The notes below the pieces were generated by a model. The model saw only the letters and a list, made by a program, of their open reading frames with translations, was not told the origin of the DNA and searched no databases. A program made the translations under genes and the position numbers. A DNA stretch of 64,000 bases from Hungatella hathewayi WAL-18680. GTDB taxonomy: Bacteria > Bacillota > Clostridia > Lachnospirales > Lachnospiraceae. Positions 29,043 to 38,717 of this stretch are shown in pieces (position 1 is the stretch's first letter; the number at the start of each line of letters is the position of its first letter). The stretch spans positions 748,107-812,106 of the forward strand of contig NZ_JH379028.1 in NCBI RefSeq assembly GCF_000235505.1, read 5' to 3'.

Positions 29043-29762
29043 CTAGTTAGCCACCTGGACCATGCTGTGTCTCACCACGGAGTCCCGGTACATGTAACCC
29101 TTTTGAAGCTCCTGGGCCACAATATTCTCACCCAGATTTTCATCTTCAATATGCATCACCGCATTGTGGAAGTTGGGGTCAAATTCCTGCCCAACCGCCT
29201 CGATTGGCTTCACACCTGCCTCTTCCAACGCCTTCAACAGCTGCTTATATATCATCTCCATCCCCTCCGCAAACGGCGAACCCTTTGCATCCTCCGGGAT
29301 GGCGGCCAATCCTCTCTCAAAATTATCTACCACGGGGAGCATTCTCTCGACGATATCCTTCGCCCCAATCTCATACATCGCTGACTTTTCTTTCTCCGTC
29401 CGCTTTCTGTAATTGTCAAACTCCGCCATAGTTCTGCGCACCCGGTCCGTCAACTCTTCGATCTGGGCGTCCCTCGGGTCCTTCTTGTCTTTCTTCTTGC
29501 CGAAAAAGCCTTTCTTCTCCGGCTCTTCCTGGCTCTTCCCGGAGTCTTCGGAATCATTTTCTTCTCCGGTCTCCGCTCCGGCCGTCTCTGTTTCCGGCAC
29601 TTCTTTCCCTGCTGGCATCTCTGTCTCTGCCTGCGCGTCCGCCTCTCCCGCCGTCTCCGGCGCTCTGACGTCCTCCGTCTCCTCCGGCATCACTGCCTCA
29701 TCTCTCATCTCTTCACTATTCACAGTTTCCTCGTCACCTTTCATCTTTTTTAAAGGTCGCAT
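29043..29762 (-). CDS. grpE: nucleotide exchange factor GrpE
   Basis: 239-residue dimeric cofactor that exchanges ADP on DnaK. A long acidic, Ala/Glu/Thr-rich N-terminal tail (to about 95) precedes the coiled-coil (ELTDRVRRTMAEFDNYRKRTEKE) and the C-terminal beta domain with VGQEFDPNFHNAVM. It overlaps the hrcA end by 29 bases, suggesting coupled translation. The exact start is uncertain: 29762 lacks a strong ribosome site, and an in-frame ATG exists at 29744. Confidence 0.95.
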   Translation of the reverse strand: MRPLKKMKGDEETVNSEEMRDEAVMPEETEDVRAPETAGEADAQAETEMPAGKEVPETETAGAETGEENDSEDSGKSQEEPEKKGFFGKKKDKKDPRDAQIEELTDRVRRTMAEFDNYRKRTEKEKSAMYEIGAKDIVERMLPVVDNFERGLAAIPEDAKGSPFAEGMEMIYKQLLKALEEAGVKPIEAVGQEFDPNFHNAVMHIEDENLGENIVAQELQKGYMYRDSVVRHSMVQVAN

Positions 29763-30771
29763 CCAGCTGTGTCATCAACGTTTTCAGCGTCTTTAACACC
29801 TTTTCGTAATCCATGCGCTTGGGACCTATGATACCTATAGTCCCACGGATGCCCTCTCCCAATTCATAATTCGCTGTCACCACACTGCAGTCTTTCATGG
29901 CCTGCACGGGAGTCTCATCGCCAATGTAAACCTGGATTCCGGAGTTTTCCTCCGATTCGTTCACATCCGATATCAAATCCTGCAAAAGCTCGGTGTGTTC
30001 TAAGGTTCCCAACAGCTGGCTGGCTTTCTCGCCATCGCTCAGCTCCGGATACTTGAAAATGTTGGTGGCCCCGCTGGTATAGATCTGAAGGTCATCCTCA
30101 TCGGCCTTGATGGCGTCGGCGACTTCGTTCAGCACCAAATCCACCACCTGGCTGTGATTGCCCGCCTGCTCTTTCAGGCTGCTGATAACGCCCAGATTAA
30201 TCTCCTCGATGGTCAGTCCGTTTAAACTGCTGTTGAGCAGAATATTCAGATTCAGCAGTTCCTCATCTTCAATCTCCTCGTGAATGGTCACCATGGTGTT
30301 CTTGATAATGTTGCCTTCCACTACTGTCACTATCAACAGCTTGTAGGTGTCCACACGGGACAGCTGGATAAATTTCAGTTTGTTGTGGTGGTACTGGGGA
30401 GCGCTTATCAGGGCCGCGTAGTTGGTATTGTTGGCCAGCAGCTTTGCCAGCTGCTTTAACACCAGCTCCAACCGGTCCACCCGCTGAATCATCAGCTCCT
30501 GAAGCTCCGTCACCTGAAGTTCCTTCTCCTCCATAATCTGGTCCACATAGAATCGGTAGCCCTTGTCAGAGGGAATTCTTCCGGCGGAAGTGTGGGGCTG
30601 TATGATATAGCCCATCTCTTCCAAATCCGACATCTCATTGCGGATGGTAGCGGAACTCCACTTGGACTCCGTGTATTTGGAAATGGTTCTGGAACCCACC
30701 GGTTCGCCGGTATCCATATAGTTCTTGATGATGGCTTTTAATATTGTAATCTTTCTGTCATCCAGCTCCAT
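29734..30771 (-). CDS. hrcA: heat-inducible transcription repressor HrcA
   Basis: 345-residue repressor that binds CIRCE and represses this operon in the absence of stress. It has an N-terminal winged helix (ILKAIIKNYMDTGEPVGSRTIS, SSATIRNEMSDLEEMGYI), HTSAGRIPSDKGYRFYVD, and a C-terminal GAF-like part with IGIIGPKRMDYEKV. The ATG at 30771 follows AAGGATGGGTG. In-frame codons continue up to 30870 inside the CIRCE element, but those starts would be untranslatable leader. Confidence 0.97.
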   Translation of the reverse strand: MELDDRKITILKAIIKNYMDTGEPVGSRTISKYTESKWSSATIRNEMSDLEEMGYIIQPHTSAGRIPSDKGYRFYVDQIMEEKELQVTELQELMIQRVDRLELVLKQLAKLLANNTNYAALISAPQYHHNKLKFIQLSRVDTYKLLIVTVVEGNIIKNTMVTIHEEIEDEELLNLNILLNSSLNGLTIEEINLGVISSLKEQAGNHSQVVDLVLNEVADAIKADEDDLQIYTSGATNIFKYPELSDGEKASQLLGTLEHTELLQDLISDVNESEENSGIQVYIGDETPVQAMKDCSVVTANYELGEGIRGTIGIIGPKRMDYEKVLKTLKTLMTQLDATFKKDER

Positions 30772-30859
30772 ATCACCCATCCTTTCCATCCGTAATCTGT
30801 AACTGAGACGCTGGCAGGAGATTTCAAATCTACACTCATTACCAGTATCTTCTAGCTTG

Positions 30860-30886
30860 TTAGCACTCATTCATGTCGAGTGCTAA
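30860..30886. promoter_or_regulatory. CIRCE operator (HrcA binding site)
   Basis: Perfect TTAGCACTC-N9-GAGTGCTAA inverted repeat in the hrcA leader, just downstream of the promoter. Established binding site for HrcA. Confidence 0.98.
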
Positions 30887-30899
30887 TATCTATGTTCCT

Positions 30900-30928
30900 A
30901 ATATAATCCTTTGCCCCGTCTTTGTCAA
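30900..30928 (-). promoter_or_regulatory. sigma-A promoter of the hrcA-grpE-dnaK-dnaJ operon
   Basis: Minus strand TTGACA (30923-30928), 17-base spacer, TATATT (30900-30905). CIRCE covers the start of the transcript. Confidence 0.9.
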
Positions 30929-31014
30929 TAGGTTTTTACAAAAACTTTTCTTCCTAAATATAGAAGATTTATGTCACCCAACTGTTAGGATAATCTTACA
31001 AAATCAGGAATTTC

Positions 31015-31042
31015 TTGACTTTTAACAAAATTGTAATATAAT
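31015..31042 (+). promoter_or_regulatory. promoter of the first 3D-domain gene
   Basis: TTGACT (31015-31020), 16-base spacer, TATAAT (31037-31042), 42 bases before the start codon. Confidence 0.75.
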
Positions 31043-31083
31043 TGTAACTGATAAACCATAACAACTACTTTGCGAGGGACATC

Positions 31084-31623
31084 ATGAAAACAATCTGTAA
31101 TATTTGTAAAAAGAGTATGAGAGCAGCCGCACTGACTGCCATTTGTATCTTATGTTTTTCTTTCACGGCGTTTGCCGGGACAGAAACCTCGGACAAGGGT
31201 CCCGGCGTTCCACAGGTGGAAGAGCCGACAGAACCTGCCGAATTGAAAGAGGGCGACTCCCTCGGCATTTTCAAAACAACCGGTTACTGCAGCTGTGAGA
31301 AGTGCTCTAAGGGCTCCGGACTGACCTACAGCGGCACAACTCCTACCCCCAACCACACCATTTCCGCAGATTTAACACTTCTGCCACTTGGCACCAAGGT
31401 GAAAATCAACGACATCGTCTACACGGTGGAGGATATGGGCGGCGGCGTTGACGGCCGGAAAATTGACATCTACTATGGCTCCCATGAGGATGCATTGGCC
31501 CACGGCTTATCCAACACGGAAGTATTTTTCGTCTCCAAGCCGGAGGAAAAGAAAGTGGAGGCCCCTGCCGAAGAGACCAAACCTTCCAGACCGCTCAACG
31601 GCCCCGGGGATGCATATTCATAA
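31084..31623 (+). CDS. secreted 3D-domain protein
   Basis: 179-residue exported protein. A signal peptide (about 1-31, TAFAGT) precedes a short Pro/Glu linker and a 3D domain (FKTTGYCSCEKCS; LPLGTKVKINDIVYTVEDMGGGVDGRKIDIYY) named for three conserved aspartates. The fold is related to MltA-type lytic transglycosylases and EXPB1 double-psi barrels, and such proteins act on peptidoglycan or in germination. The C terminus is Pro/Glu/Lys-rich. ATG at 31084 follows GAGGG. It is monocistronic with its own promoter and terminator. Confidence 0.9.
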   Translation: MKTICNICKKSMRAAALTAICILCFSFTAFAGTETSDKGPGVPQVEEPTEPAELKEGDSLGIFKTTGYCSCEKCSKGSGLTYSGTTPTPNHTISADLTLLPLGTKVKINDIVYTVEDMGGGVDGRKIDIYYGSHEDALAHGLSNTEVFFVSKPEEKKVEAPAEETKPSRPLNGPGDAYS

Positions 31624-31680
31624 ATAACACCGGAATGAACGGGAGATATACTGATAAAACCTACATAAGATGCCGAAAAA

Positions 31681-31718
31681 GGGATACGTAAGAAATATTA
31701 CGTATTCCTTATTTTTTT
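31681..31718 (+). terminator. Rho-independent terminator
   Basis: GGGATACGTAA / TTACGTATTCC stem with a GAAATA loop and a T7 run, after the first 3D-domain gene. Confidence 0.85.
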
Positions 31719-31728
31719 GCCCATTTTG

Positions 31729-31756
31729 TTGACAAATCCTGGAAAACATGTAAAAT
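31729..31756 (+). promoter_or_regulatory. promoter of the second 3D-domain gene
   Basis: TTGACA (31729-31734), 16-base spacer, TAAAAT (31751-31756), leaving an AT-rich leader of about 100 bases. Confidence 0.7.
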
Positions 31757-31855
31757 TCATACTTAATGTTCATATATTACAATTCTGTTACATATATATA
31801 ATATGTGTTAAGAGTTATTGCAAATATATTGAACAGCTAAGAAAGGAATTTTGTT

Positions 31856-32587
31856 ATGAAAACAGTTATGAATTTTGTTACCAAAAAAAGACATGTGATG
31901 ATAGGAATGATTATAACGATGCTGCTGATGGTTTTGGGCAGCACCACGGCTTTCGCCTCCACCAATGAGGGACGCCTGGACGGCCTGTTGGGCGGCAATA
32001 TTGTGGGATGGGCCTGGAACAGCAGCACGCCGGATACTCCCGCCACCGTAAAAGTGGTAGTAAAGAAATACAGCACTTCCGAAATTGTACAAGATACCAC
32101 TCTTTCCGCCGAAGAATACCGGGATGATTTGAAGGCTTCCGGCAAAGGGACCGGAAAATATGGATTCACCGTTCCCATAACCTGGGATACCACAGACACC
32201 AGCCTCTACCTGGTGGAATGCACCGTCAACGGCGAGGCCGTTACCAACTCCCTGTACTGCCAGGGCGGGGAAATCGCTTCCGCGGCCAACGGCGGACTGA
32301 TTCCACTCGGCACCTTCAAGACCACCGCCTACTGTCCATGCCGCTCCTGCTCCTCAGGCTGGGGTGGACGGACCAGCACCGGCACCATCGCCACCGCGGG
32401 CCGCACCATCTCCGTGGACCCATCCGTGATTCCCCACGGCAGCCACGTCATGATTAACGGCGTAATTTATACCGCGGAGGATATCGGCAGCGGAGTCAAC
32501 GGAAAGCATATTGACATTTTCTTCAACACCCATGCGGAGTGCCGAAGCTATGGGGTGAGAAATGTGGAGGCATTTCTGGTCGTTTAA
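31856..32587 (+). CDS. secreted protein with beta-sandwich-like module and 3D domain
   Basis: 243-residue exported protein. A signal peptide (to about 35, TTAFAS) precedes a module of about 100 residues (GRLDGLLGGNIVGWAWNSSTPDTP... YLVECTVNGEAVTNS) that looks like a small beta-sandwich and is absent from the first 3D protein. The C-terminal 3D domain reads FKTTAYCPCRSCS, TISVDPSVIPHGSHVMINGVIYTAEDIGSGVNGKHIDIFF. The three Asp are kept (VDPS, AEDIG, HIDIFF). ATG at 31856 follows AAAGGA. Probably peptidoglycan-directed, like its upstream paralogue. Confidence 0.9.
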   Translation: MKTVMNFVTKKRHVMIGMIITMLLMVLGSTTAFASTNEGRLDGLLGGNIVGWAWNSSTPDTPATVKVVVKKYSTSEIVQDTTLSAEEYRDDLKASGKGTGKYGFTVPITWDTTDTSLYLVECTVNGEAVTNSLYCQGGEIASAANGGLIPLGTFKTTAYCPCRSCSSGWGGRTSTGTIATAGRTISVDPSVIPHGSHVMINGVIYTAEDIGSGVNGKHIDIFFNTHAECRSYGVRNVEAFLVV

Positions 32588-32600
32588 ACACCTATCACAA

Positions 32601-32639
32601 AAGCCGGTTCCCCATGAAGGGTTACCGGCTTCTCCTTTT
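32601..32639 (+). terminator. Rho-independent terminator, probably bidirectional
   Basis: AAGCCGGT / ACCGGCTT stem with an inner CCC/GGG pairing, then CTCCTTTT. On the minus strand the stem ends in TTTTG, so it can also close hemW. Confidence 0.75.
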
Positions 32640-32664
32640 GACTCTTCTTATCTCTAATTGTCAT

Positions 32665-33825
32665 TCAATCATCCAGCAGAAATTCACTCAGCACATAGTT
32701 GCTGATATCCACGCCAAAATCCGTCAGACGCACCCAGGGACTCTCCACCTCAATCAGTCCGTCCTCCTCCAGGCGCCTCAGCACTTCTCCGTACACATTC
32801 CACATATTGCACCCAAACCGGTTCATGAACTCCGAGCCGGATACTCCCTGGCTCATACGAAGGCCGAGAAACATGAACTCCTCCATCTGGGCCTTGGTGG
32901 ACATCTCCTCGATCTCCTTGTGGAGTTTTTCATCCGCATCCGGCTGGTTCATGTGGATGGCCTTGTAGGTCTCCAAATCCGTCTCATTGTGGAACCGAAA
33001 GCCCTGTATGTAGGAGGATGCTCCAAGTCCCAGCCCCAGGTACTCCACGCCGGTCCAGTAACCGATATTGTGACGGCAGGCAAATCCCGGTCTGGCGTAA
33101 TTGGACACCTCGTACCGCTCATAGCCCTGCTCTTTTAAATACTTCTTGGTGGCGTAATAAATCTCCCGCTCCTCGTCCTCATTTGGCAGCAGCTCCGGAT
33201 GGGGATGGTACAGCTCATAAAACAGAGTCCCCTCCTCGATAATCAGACTGTACGCCGAGATATGCTCCGGCTTCAGCATGACCACCTTTTTGAGAGTGTT
33301 CTTCCAGGAAGCCACCGTCTGCCCCGGCAGGGCCGACATCAAATCCACGCTCACGTTATGAAAGCCGGCCAGCCTCACCCTCTGATACGTTTTCAGAAAA
33401 TCGTCAAAGGTGTGAATTCTGCCCAGCGCCCGAAGCTCCGCGTCGTCCGCCGACTGAAGCCCGATGCTGATACGGTTAATGCCGCAGGCCCGGTAGGTCT
33501 CCAGCTTCTGCTGGTTCACCGTGCCGGGATTCACCTCGATGGTAATCTCTGCCCCGTCCTCCACCACAAAGCCTGCGTAGACGGCCTTCATAATCCGGGC
33601 CATCTCCTCTTCCTTCAAAATAGAAGGAGTGCCTCCTCCAATAAATATGGTTACAACCCCGTATCCCTTGTAGTAGGTACTCTGAACCAGTATTTCTTCC
33701 ACCAGCTGATCCACATAGGCGTGCTGCACCAAGTCCACCGCAGGGGCGGACAGGAAATCGCAGTAGGCGCATTTCCTGGCACAGAACGGGATATGGATAT
33801 ATAACTCTAAGGGTTGTCTTTTCAA
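32665..33825 (-). CDS. hemW: radical SAM heme chaperone HemW
   Basis: 386-residue radical-SAM protein of the HemN/HemW family. The cluster motif is CARKCAYCDF (CxxxCxxC), and GGGTPSIL and the C-terminal HemN domain (GVSGSEFMNRFG) are present. It is HemW, a heme-trafficking protein, not coproporphyrinogen oxidase, because it lacks the N-terminal extension and fourth cysteine arrangement of HemN. The start is TTG at 33825 with GAGGAA inside the lepA end; the genes are three bases apart and surely coupled. Confidence 0.93.
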   Translation of the reverse strand: MKRQPLELYIHIPFCARKCAYCDFLSAPAVDLVQHAYVDQLVEEILVQSTYYKGYGVVTIFIGGGTPSILKEEEMARIMKAVYAGFVVEDGAEITIEVNPGTVNQQKLETYRACGINRISIGLQSADDAELRALGRIHTFDDFLKTYQRVRLAGFHNVSVDLMSALPGQTVASWKNTLKKVVMLKPEHISAYSLIIEEGTLFYELYHPHPELLPNEDEEREIYYATKKYLKEQGYERYEVSNYARPGFACRHNIGYWTGVEYLGLGLGASSYIQGFRFHNETDLETYKAIHMNQPDADEKLHKEIEEMSTKAQMEEFMFLGLRMSQGVSGSEFMNRFGCNMWNVYGEVLRRLEEDGLIEVESPWVRLTDFGVDISNYVLSEFLLDD

Positions 33826-33828
33826 CTT

Positions 33829-35643
33829 TTATTCCTCGTCTAACTTCAAAACGCTCATAAATGCCTTCTGCGGAATCTCCACATTTCCAATCTGACGCAT
33901 CCGCTTCTTGCCTTCCTTCTGTTTCTCTAACAGCTTTCTCTTTCGGGAAATATCTCCGCCGTAACATTTGGCAAGGACGTCCTTGCGCATGGCCTTGACG
34001 GTCTCCCTGGCGATTACCTTGCTTCCGATGGCTGCCTGAATCGGGATCTCGAACAAATGTCTCGGTATCTCCTCCTTCAGCTTCTCGCACATCTTTCTTC
34101 CACGCTCGTAGGCGGAATCCGCATGCACGATAAAGGACAGGGCATCCACCTCCTCTTTATTGATGAGAATGTCCAGCTTCACCAGCTCGGAGCGCTCATA
34201 GCCCTTCATCTCGTAATCGAAGGACGCGTAGCCTCTGGAGCGGGATTTTAAGGCGTCAAAGAAATCGTAGATAATCTCATTTAACGGCAGCTCGTATTTG
34301 AGCAGGGCCCTGGTGGTCTCGATATACTCCATGCCAAGGTAGACGCCGCGGCGCTCCTGGCACAGGGTCATGATAGCGCCCACAAACTCGGTGGTCACCA
34401 TGATTTCCGCACTGACAATGGGCTCCTCCATATATTCAATCTCGGACGGGTCCGGCAGGTTGGATGGGTTGGTCAGCTCCAGCATGTCCCCATTTTTCTT
34501 GTATACACGATAAATAACTCCCGGCGCGGTAGTCACCAAATCCAGGTTGTACTCCCGCTCCAGACGCTCCTGAATAATCTCCAGATGGAGGAGCCCTAAA
34601 AATCCGCACCGGAATCCAAAGCCCAGCGCCACGGAGGTCTCCGCCTCGAAGAACAGGGACGCGTCATTCAACTGGAGTTTCTCCAGCGCGTCTCTCAAAT
34701 CGTTGTACTTGGCTCCGTCGGCCGGATAGAGGCCGCAGTAAACCATTGAAGTCACTTTTTTGTATCCGGGAAGCGGTTCCTTGCACGGATTGTTCTTGTC
34801 AGTCACCGTGTCGCCCACCGCCGTGTCCTTCACATTCTTGATGCTGGCGGTGATGTAGCCTACCATGCCGGCGCTCAGCTCCTCGCTGGGGATGAACTGG
34901 CCGGCGCCAAAGTAACCAACCTCCACCACCTCCGCGTCCGCGCCGGTGGCCATCATGTGGATGACGGTTCCCCGCTTCACCGTGCCCTCTTTCACACGGC
35001 AGAACACGATAACACCCTTGTAGGAATCATACAGGGAGTCAAAAATCAGCGCCCGCAGCGGCGCGTCCGGGTCTCCCACGGGAGCCGGAACCTTTTTCAC
35101 AATGGCTTCCAGCACTTCTTCTATATTAATACCGGTCTTGGCGGATATCCTGGGGGCGTCATGGGCCTCGATGCCGATGACATCCTCAATCTCGGCCGCC
35201 ACATGGTCCGGGTCCGCACTTGGCAGATCAATCTTGTTAATCACCGGGAACACATCCAAATCATGGTCCAGAGCCAGGTACACGTTGGCCAGGGTCTGGG
35301 CCTCGATGCCCTGGGCCGCGTCCACCACCAGAATCGCTCCGTCGCAGGCGGCCAGGCTTCGGGATACCTCATAATTGAAATCCACATGTCCTGGGGTATC
35401 AATCAGATTGAAAATATATTCTTCCCCATCCTGGGCACGGTAAACGGTGCGGACTGCCTGGGCCTTGATGGTGATGCCCCTCTCCCGCTCCAGCTCCATA
35501 TTGTCAAGAACCTGGGCCTGCATCTCCCGGCTGGTCAAAAGCCCCGTCTTCTCGATAATCCTGTCCGCCAGGGTTGATTTTCCATGGTCTATATGTGCGA
35601 TAATGCAAAAATTACGTATCTTGCTCTGGTCAACGATTGCCAT
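33829..35643 (-). CDS. lepA: elongation factor 4 (LepA)
   Basis: 604-residue ribosome-bound GTPase that back-translocates stalled ribosomes. The GTPase domain has G1 [10 protein letters not shown]3 DTPGHVDF and G4 NKIDLP. The C-terminal LepA-specific domain, with the [27 protein letters not shown] stretch partly visible around residues 520-550, ends in a Lys-rich segment. ATG at 35643 follows GAGAGGA. The lepA-hemW order is conserved in Firmicutes, usually upstream of hrcA; here two 3D-domain genes on the other strand intervene. Confidence 0.98.
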   Translation of the reverse strand: MAIVDQSKIRNFCIIAHIDHGKSTLADRIIEKTGLLTSREMQAQVLDNMELERERGITIKAQAVRTVYRAQDGEEYIFNLIDTPGHVDFNYEVSRSLAACDGAILVVDAAQGIEAQTLANVYLALDHDLDVFPVINKIDLPSADPDHVAAEIEDVIGIEAHDAPRISAKTGINIEEVLEAIVKKVPAPVGDPDAPLRALIFDSLYDSYKGVIVFCRVKEGTVKRGTVIHMMATGADAEVVEVGYFGAGQFIPSEELSAGMVGYITASIKNVKDTAVGDTVTDKNNPCKEPLPGYKKVTSMVYCGLYPADGAKYNDLRDALEKLQLNDASLFFEAETSVALGFGFRCGFLGLLHLEIIQERLEREYNLDLVTTAPGVIYRVYKKNGDMLELTNPSNLPDPSEIEYMEEPIVSAEIMVTTEFVGAIMTLCQERRGVYLGMEYIETTRALLKYELPLNEIIYDFFDALKSRSRGYASFDYEMKGYERSELVKLDILINKEEVDALSFIVHADSAYERGRKMCEKLKEEIPRHLFEIPIQAAIGSKVIARETVKAMRKDVLAKCYGGDISRKRKLLEKQKEGKKRMRQIGNVEIPQKAFMSVLKLDEE

Positions 35644-35730
35644 CTGTTATCCTCTCTTCCGGTCAGGCACTCTCTGTAGTGCCCGTTATCTCTCATAAAC
35701 TGTATTTTCCTATAAAAATATAACATTTTT

Positions 35731-37082
35731 TTAATTCCCTTGCAACACCATATCCAAAAGTTCTGCCAGCGGTTCCATGGCATTTCGGGCCTCCTCGTAG
35801 GTGTTTGTCTGAGCGCCCACTTCAATTAAGGAGGAGCGGGGGCGCAGATGGAGGTTGTAGCGGAGACCTTTCAGATATATTTTCCGGGTCAATCCAGGGT
35901 AATAGGCGGCGGCGTCCAGCTGCATCTGAAGGCTGAAGGCAAGATTATCCTCCTTGTAAGGGTTTTGCAGATACTCGATAGCGCCAGTGGGAGTCTGGCT
36001 CATGCCGTTGAAGAACATGATGGGGGCGGTCTGCTTGCCGTTTACCTCATTTACCAGGTGAAGTCCTTCCTTCACGCCGTCCCGGTGTAAGTCCAGCACC
36101 ACCTCGATGGACGGATTCTGCTGGAGAATGCCGCTCACTCCGTCCAGTGCATATGTATAAGCCTTGCTTCTGTCAAGCTCGCCGTTGATTAAATCGTAGA
36201 CCCCCTTGTGGTGGATGACGTTGTAGCCCTTGGCTTCCAGAAGCTCCGTCAGATAGCTTCCCATGCCCACCACCGTGGCGTTAGGATTATCCGGACCGTA
36301 ATCGGCGAAGGTCTCCTGGGAGTGGGTGTGGTAGATGAGAATCTGTGGGACACTGGAATCCTTCTTGATAGACAAGTCCTTGCCCAGCAGCACACTGGCG
36401 TTCATCTCCTCCCTGGTGGCCGTGGTGGAAGCGTGGACGCTGTAAAAATGCTTCATCAGAAAATCGTAGTCGGCCAGCTGCTCCATCACGTACTGGGTGC
36501 CAATCACCGGAAGCTGGCGGCCGGACGCGGCTGTTACGACGGTCTGGACTCCCTGTGTGGTCTCCCCGCCGTCAGCCGGTTCCGGCTCCGGGGCATCGTT
36601 TGATGCCACCTGCTGATTGCTCTCCTCATCGCCGTACAGTTTCAGGTACTGGTGCTCCTCATAGAACTGCTGGCTGCTCAGATACGTTTCATAGGCGGGG
36701 TCCAGTTCCTCATACCCCTTCTCCTTAGACTGCTCCTGGGAGAGAAAGCGGACCACCGGATTCTGGTTCCACAGAAAATAGAGCCACCGGGACATTCCCT
36801 CACCGTTCCCTGCGGCTTCGCTCCCCGCGGCTCCCCCGAAGGCGGGCCGGACTTACTGCCGCCGGTTATCTGCTCCGATGCCTTTCCCGCCGGGTAGCTG
36901 TATTTCCAGATTCCAATCAGGCACTGGGCCGCCCGGCTCCTATTGTCACTGCTCATATGGACATCCGGATTCCAGTCGGCCATGCCCACTGCTTTTCCCA
37001 AAATCATCAGCGCCAGAAGAATTCCCGCCACCGTCATCATCCGTTGTAAAAGTCCGTCTATTGAATAGCTTCTGCGCCTCAT
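35731..37082 (-). pseudogene. spoIIP: stage II sporulation protein P (SpoIIP), frameshifted
   Basis: Forespore-engulfment cell-wall hydrolase (amidase and endopeptidase). The N-terminal frame (ATG 37082, RBS AGGTGATG) has the membrane anchor and WNPDVHMSSDN... to QITGG. The remainder, SRWLYFLWNQNPVVRF to the end, is in another frame and keeps the zinc and catalytic residues in IYHTHSQE, DLHRDG and SLIEVG. The break lies at a run of five C on the plus strand (36833-36837). Six would give a continuous 450-residue protein. As written the protein would be cut before its catalytic domain; a homopolymer error is the likelier reading. It follows gpr, the usual order. Confidence 0.88.
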
Positions 37083-37168
37083 GTTATCATCACCTGCATC
37101 TCTCTTTCTATGATATGTGCGGGGGACTCATATCTTGCAGGTACATAAATATTTTATAAATAGTAATG

Positions 37169-38191
37169 TCAGCCAAAGAACGCCTGGTGGATTCCCTCGG
37201 AGATAGTGAAACTCAGCTGTTTGATGGTCTGGTCAATGTCGGGAGGGGTCACATAAAGGGGGCCAAATTCCGGCTCCAACAGCTCCGATATCAGCTGGTA
37301 CTGCTCATCGGAATTCATCTGCTCCAGGAAATCTCCCATGCCCTTGGTCTCCATGTGGCTGGCCAAGGTCTGAATCAACGTGTTGACGGTGTCATGAACA
37401 ATGGCGGCGGCTCCTACCACGGTGGGAACGCCGATGGCGATGACTGGGACGCCAAGGCTCTCGTAGGTGAGACTGTGGCGGTGGTTTCCTACGCCGGAGC
37501 CAGGGTGGATGCCGGTGTCGGACAGCTGGATGGTGGTTCCCAGACGGCGCACGCTTCTGGCCGCCAATGCGTCAATGGCTATCACCAAATCCGGTTTCGT
37601 CTCGTGAATGATACCCATCATAATCTCCGCCGTCTCCATGCCGGTCTGGGCCATGACTCCCGGCACGATGCCGCTTAATATAGGGAAATGATGTTTCCGG
37701 CAGAAATCTTCCCCGTACTGGCTCATCAAATGCCTCGTCATCTGGAGGTTTCCAAGGACCTTGGGGCCAAGGGCATCCGGGGTGACGAGGACATTTCCAA
37801 GGCCGACGGCAAGGATATTTAAGCATTCTTTCTTCTGCAGAAGACCCTCCTGCTGCAAATCTTCTATGAGGCGCTTCAACTGGCTGGCCAGCTCCTCCGA
37901 CACCTCCTCATGGTATCCTTCGTCCTCCTCCGCCATCTGATTGGCCTCCAGCGTGATGTAGGTTCCCTTTGGCTTTCCCATGGCCTTCGCGCCGTGGTCG
38001 TCCAGGATTTTTACTTCCGTCAGCTTGATCTGGCTGGACGCGTGTCGCCACTCCCGCAGAGCCACGCCGGATATCTCGCCGCCATCCCCTGGGAAACTTT
38101 CTTTTTCCTCCACCGCCAGGTCGGTTCTGATTTCAAACTGGGGTGTCTGCTTCCCATTTGCCTGCTCTTCCTGCTTTTGAATTCTCTCCAT
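37169..38191 (-). CDS. gpr: germination protease GPR
   Basis: 340-residue spore endopeptidase that degrades small acid-soluble proteins at germination. It is made as a zymogen, and the N-terminal segment before FEIRTDLAVEE is the propeptide; EIRTDLA-like sequence is also the SASP cleavage pattern. Core motifs VGLGNVLVTPDALGPKV and GIVPGVMAQTGMETAEI are present, as is SDTGIHPGSGVGNHR. ATG at 38191 follows GAGGAGG. It is divergent from rpsT and followed by spoIIP, a conserved arrangement marking a spore former. Confidence 0.96.
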   Translation of the reverse strand: MERIQKQEEQANGKQTPQFEIRTDLAVEEKESFPGDGGEISGVALREWRHASSQIKLTEVKILDDHGAKAMGKPKGTYITLEANQMAEEDEGYHEEVSEELASQLKRLIEDLQQEGLLQKKECLNILAVGLGNVLVTPDALGPKVLGNLQMTRHLMSQYGEDFCRKHHFPILSGIVPGVMAQTGMETAEIMMGIIHETKPDLVIAIDALAARSVRRLGTTIQLSDTGIHPGSGVGNHRHSLTYESLGVPVIAIGVPTVVGAAAIVHDTVNTLIQTLASHMETKGMGDFLEQMNSDEQYQLISELLEPEFGPLYVTPPDIDQTIKQLSFTISEGIHQAFFG

Positions 38192-38266
38192 CGTCTTCGT
38201 CCTCCTCTGCTATCTGCATAAATTAGATTCTATTAGCATTTTCTACAAAAATTCGAAAAATATGTA

Positions 38267-38295
38267 TTGACATTCCCTCCGCGATTCGATAGAAT
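38267..38295 (+). promoter_or_regulatory. sigma-A promoter of rpsT
   Basis: TTGACA (38267-38272), 17-base spacer, TAGAAT (38290-38295), with a leader of about 90 bases. Confidence 0.8.
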
Positions 38296-38391
38296 ATAAC
38301 AGTATGTTTACATTGAACTGTCCGTGTCCAGACTTTGATGCAAACCAACGAATATAAACCATAAATCATTTTATTATTGGAGGTGTACAGA

Positions 38392-38655
38392 TTGGCTAAC
38401 ATTAAATCTGCTAAAAAGAGAATCTTAGTGAACGAGACCAAAGCTGCAAGAAATAAAGCAATCCGGTCTAAAGTTAAAACTGCTGTTAAGAAAGTTGACG
38501 CTGCTATCGTTGCCGGTGACAAGGCTGCTGCCCAGGCACAATTAATCAGCGCTATTACAGAGATTGACAAGGCGACTACCAAGGGTGTGTACCACAAGAA
38601 TACCGCATCCAGAAAAGTATCCCGTCTGACAAAAGCTGTAAACGCAATGGCTTAA
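38392..38655 (+). CDS. rpsT: 30S ribosomal protein S20
   Basis: 87-residue 16S rRNA-binding protein. The start is TTG at 38392 (protein begins MANIKSAKKR), seven bases after GGAGGT; a longer in-frame start at 38377 would place the ribosome site inside the gene. Basic helical sequence (RKAARNKAIRSKVKTAVKK-like) and the KGVYHKNTASRKVSRL segment identify S20. E. coli rpsT also starts with UUG. It is monocistronic, with promoter and strong terminator, convergent with holA. Confidence 0.97.
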   Translation: MANIKSAKKRILVNETKAARNKAIRSKVKTAVKKVDAAIVAGDKAAAQAQLISAITEIDKATTKGVYHKNTASRKVSRLTKAVNAMA

Positions 38656-38670
38656 CTTTATAAAATATAA

Positions 38671-38711
38671 AACCTCTGAACTGTGGGTGTGACGGTTCAG
38701 AGGTTTTTTTG
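38671..38711. terminator. bidirectional terminator between rpsT and holA
   Basis: AACCTCTGAAC / GTTCAGAGGTT 11-base stem with a T7 run on the plus side and TTTTATATTTTAT on the minus side. Confidence 0.92.
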
Positions 38712-38717
38712 CATTCT

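Noticed and set aside
29734..29762. hrcA/grpE overlap as another frameshift
   Set aside because: Both proteins are complete with normal ends, so this is a coupled overlap, not a broken gene.
37083..37168. Possible sporulation sigma-factor promoters before spoIIP and gpr
   Set aside because: CATATCAT-like and AATACATA-like hexamers exist, but no pair matches the sigma-E or sigma-G consensus at proper spacing well enough to report.
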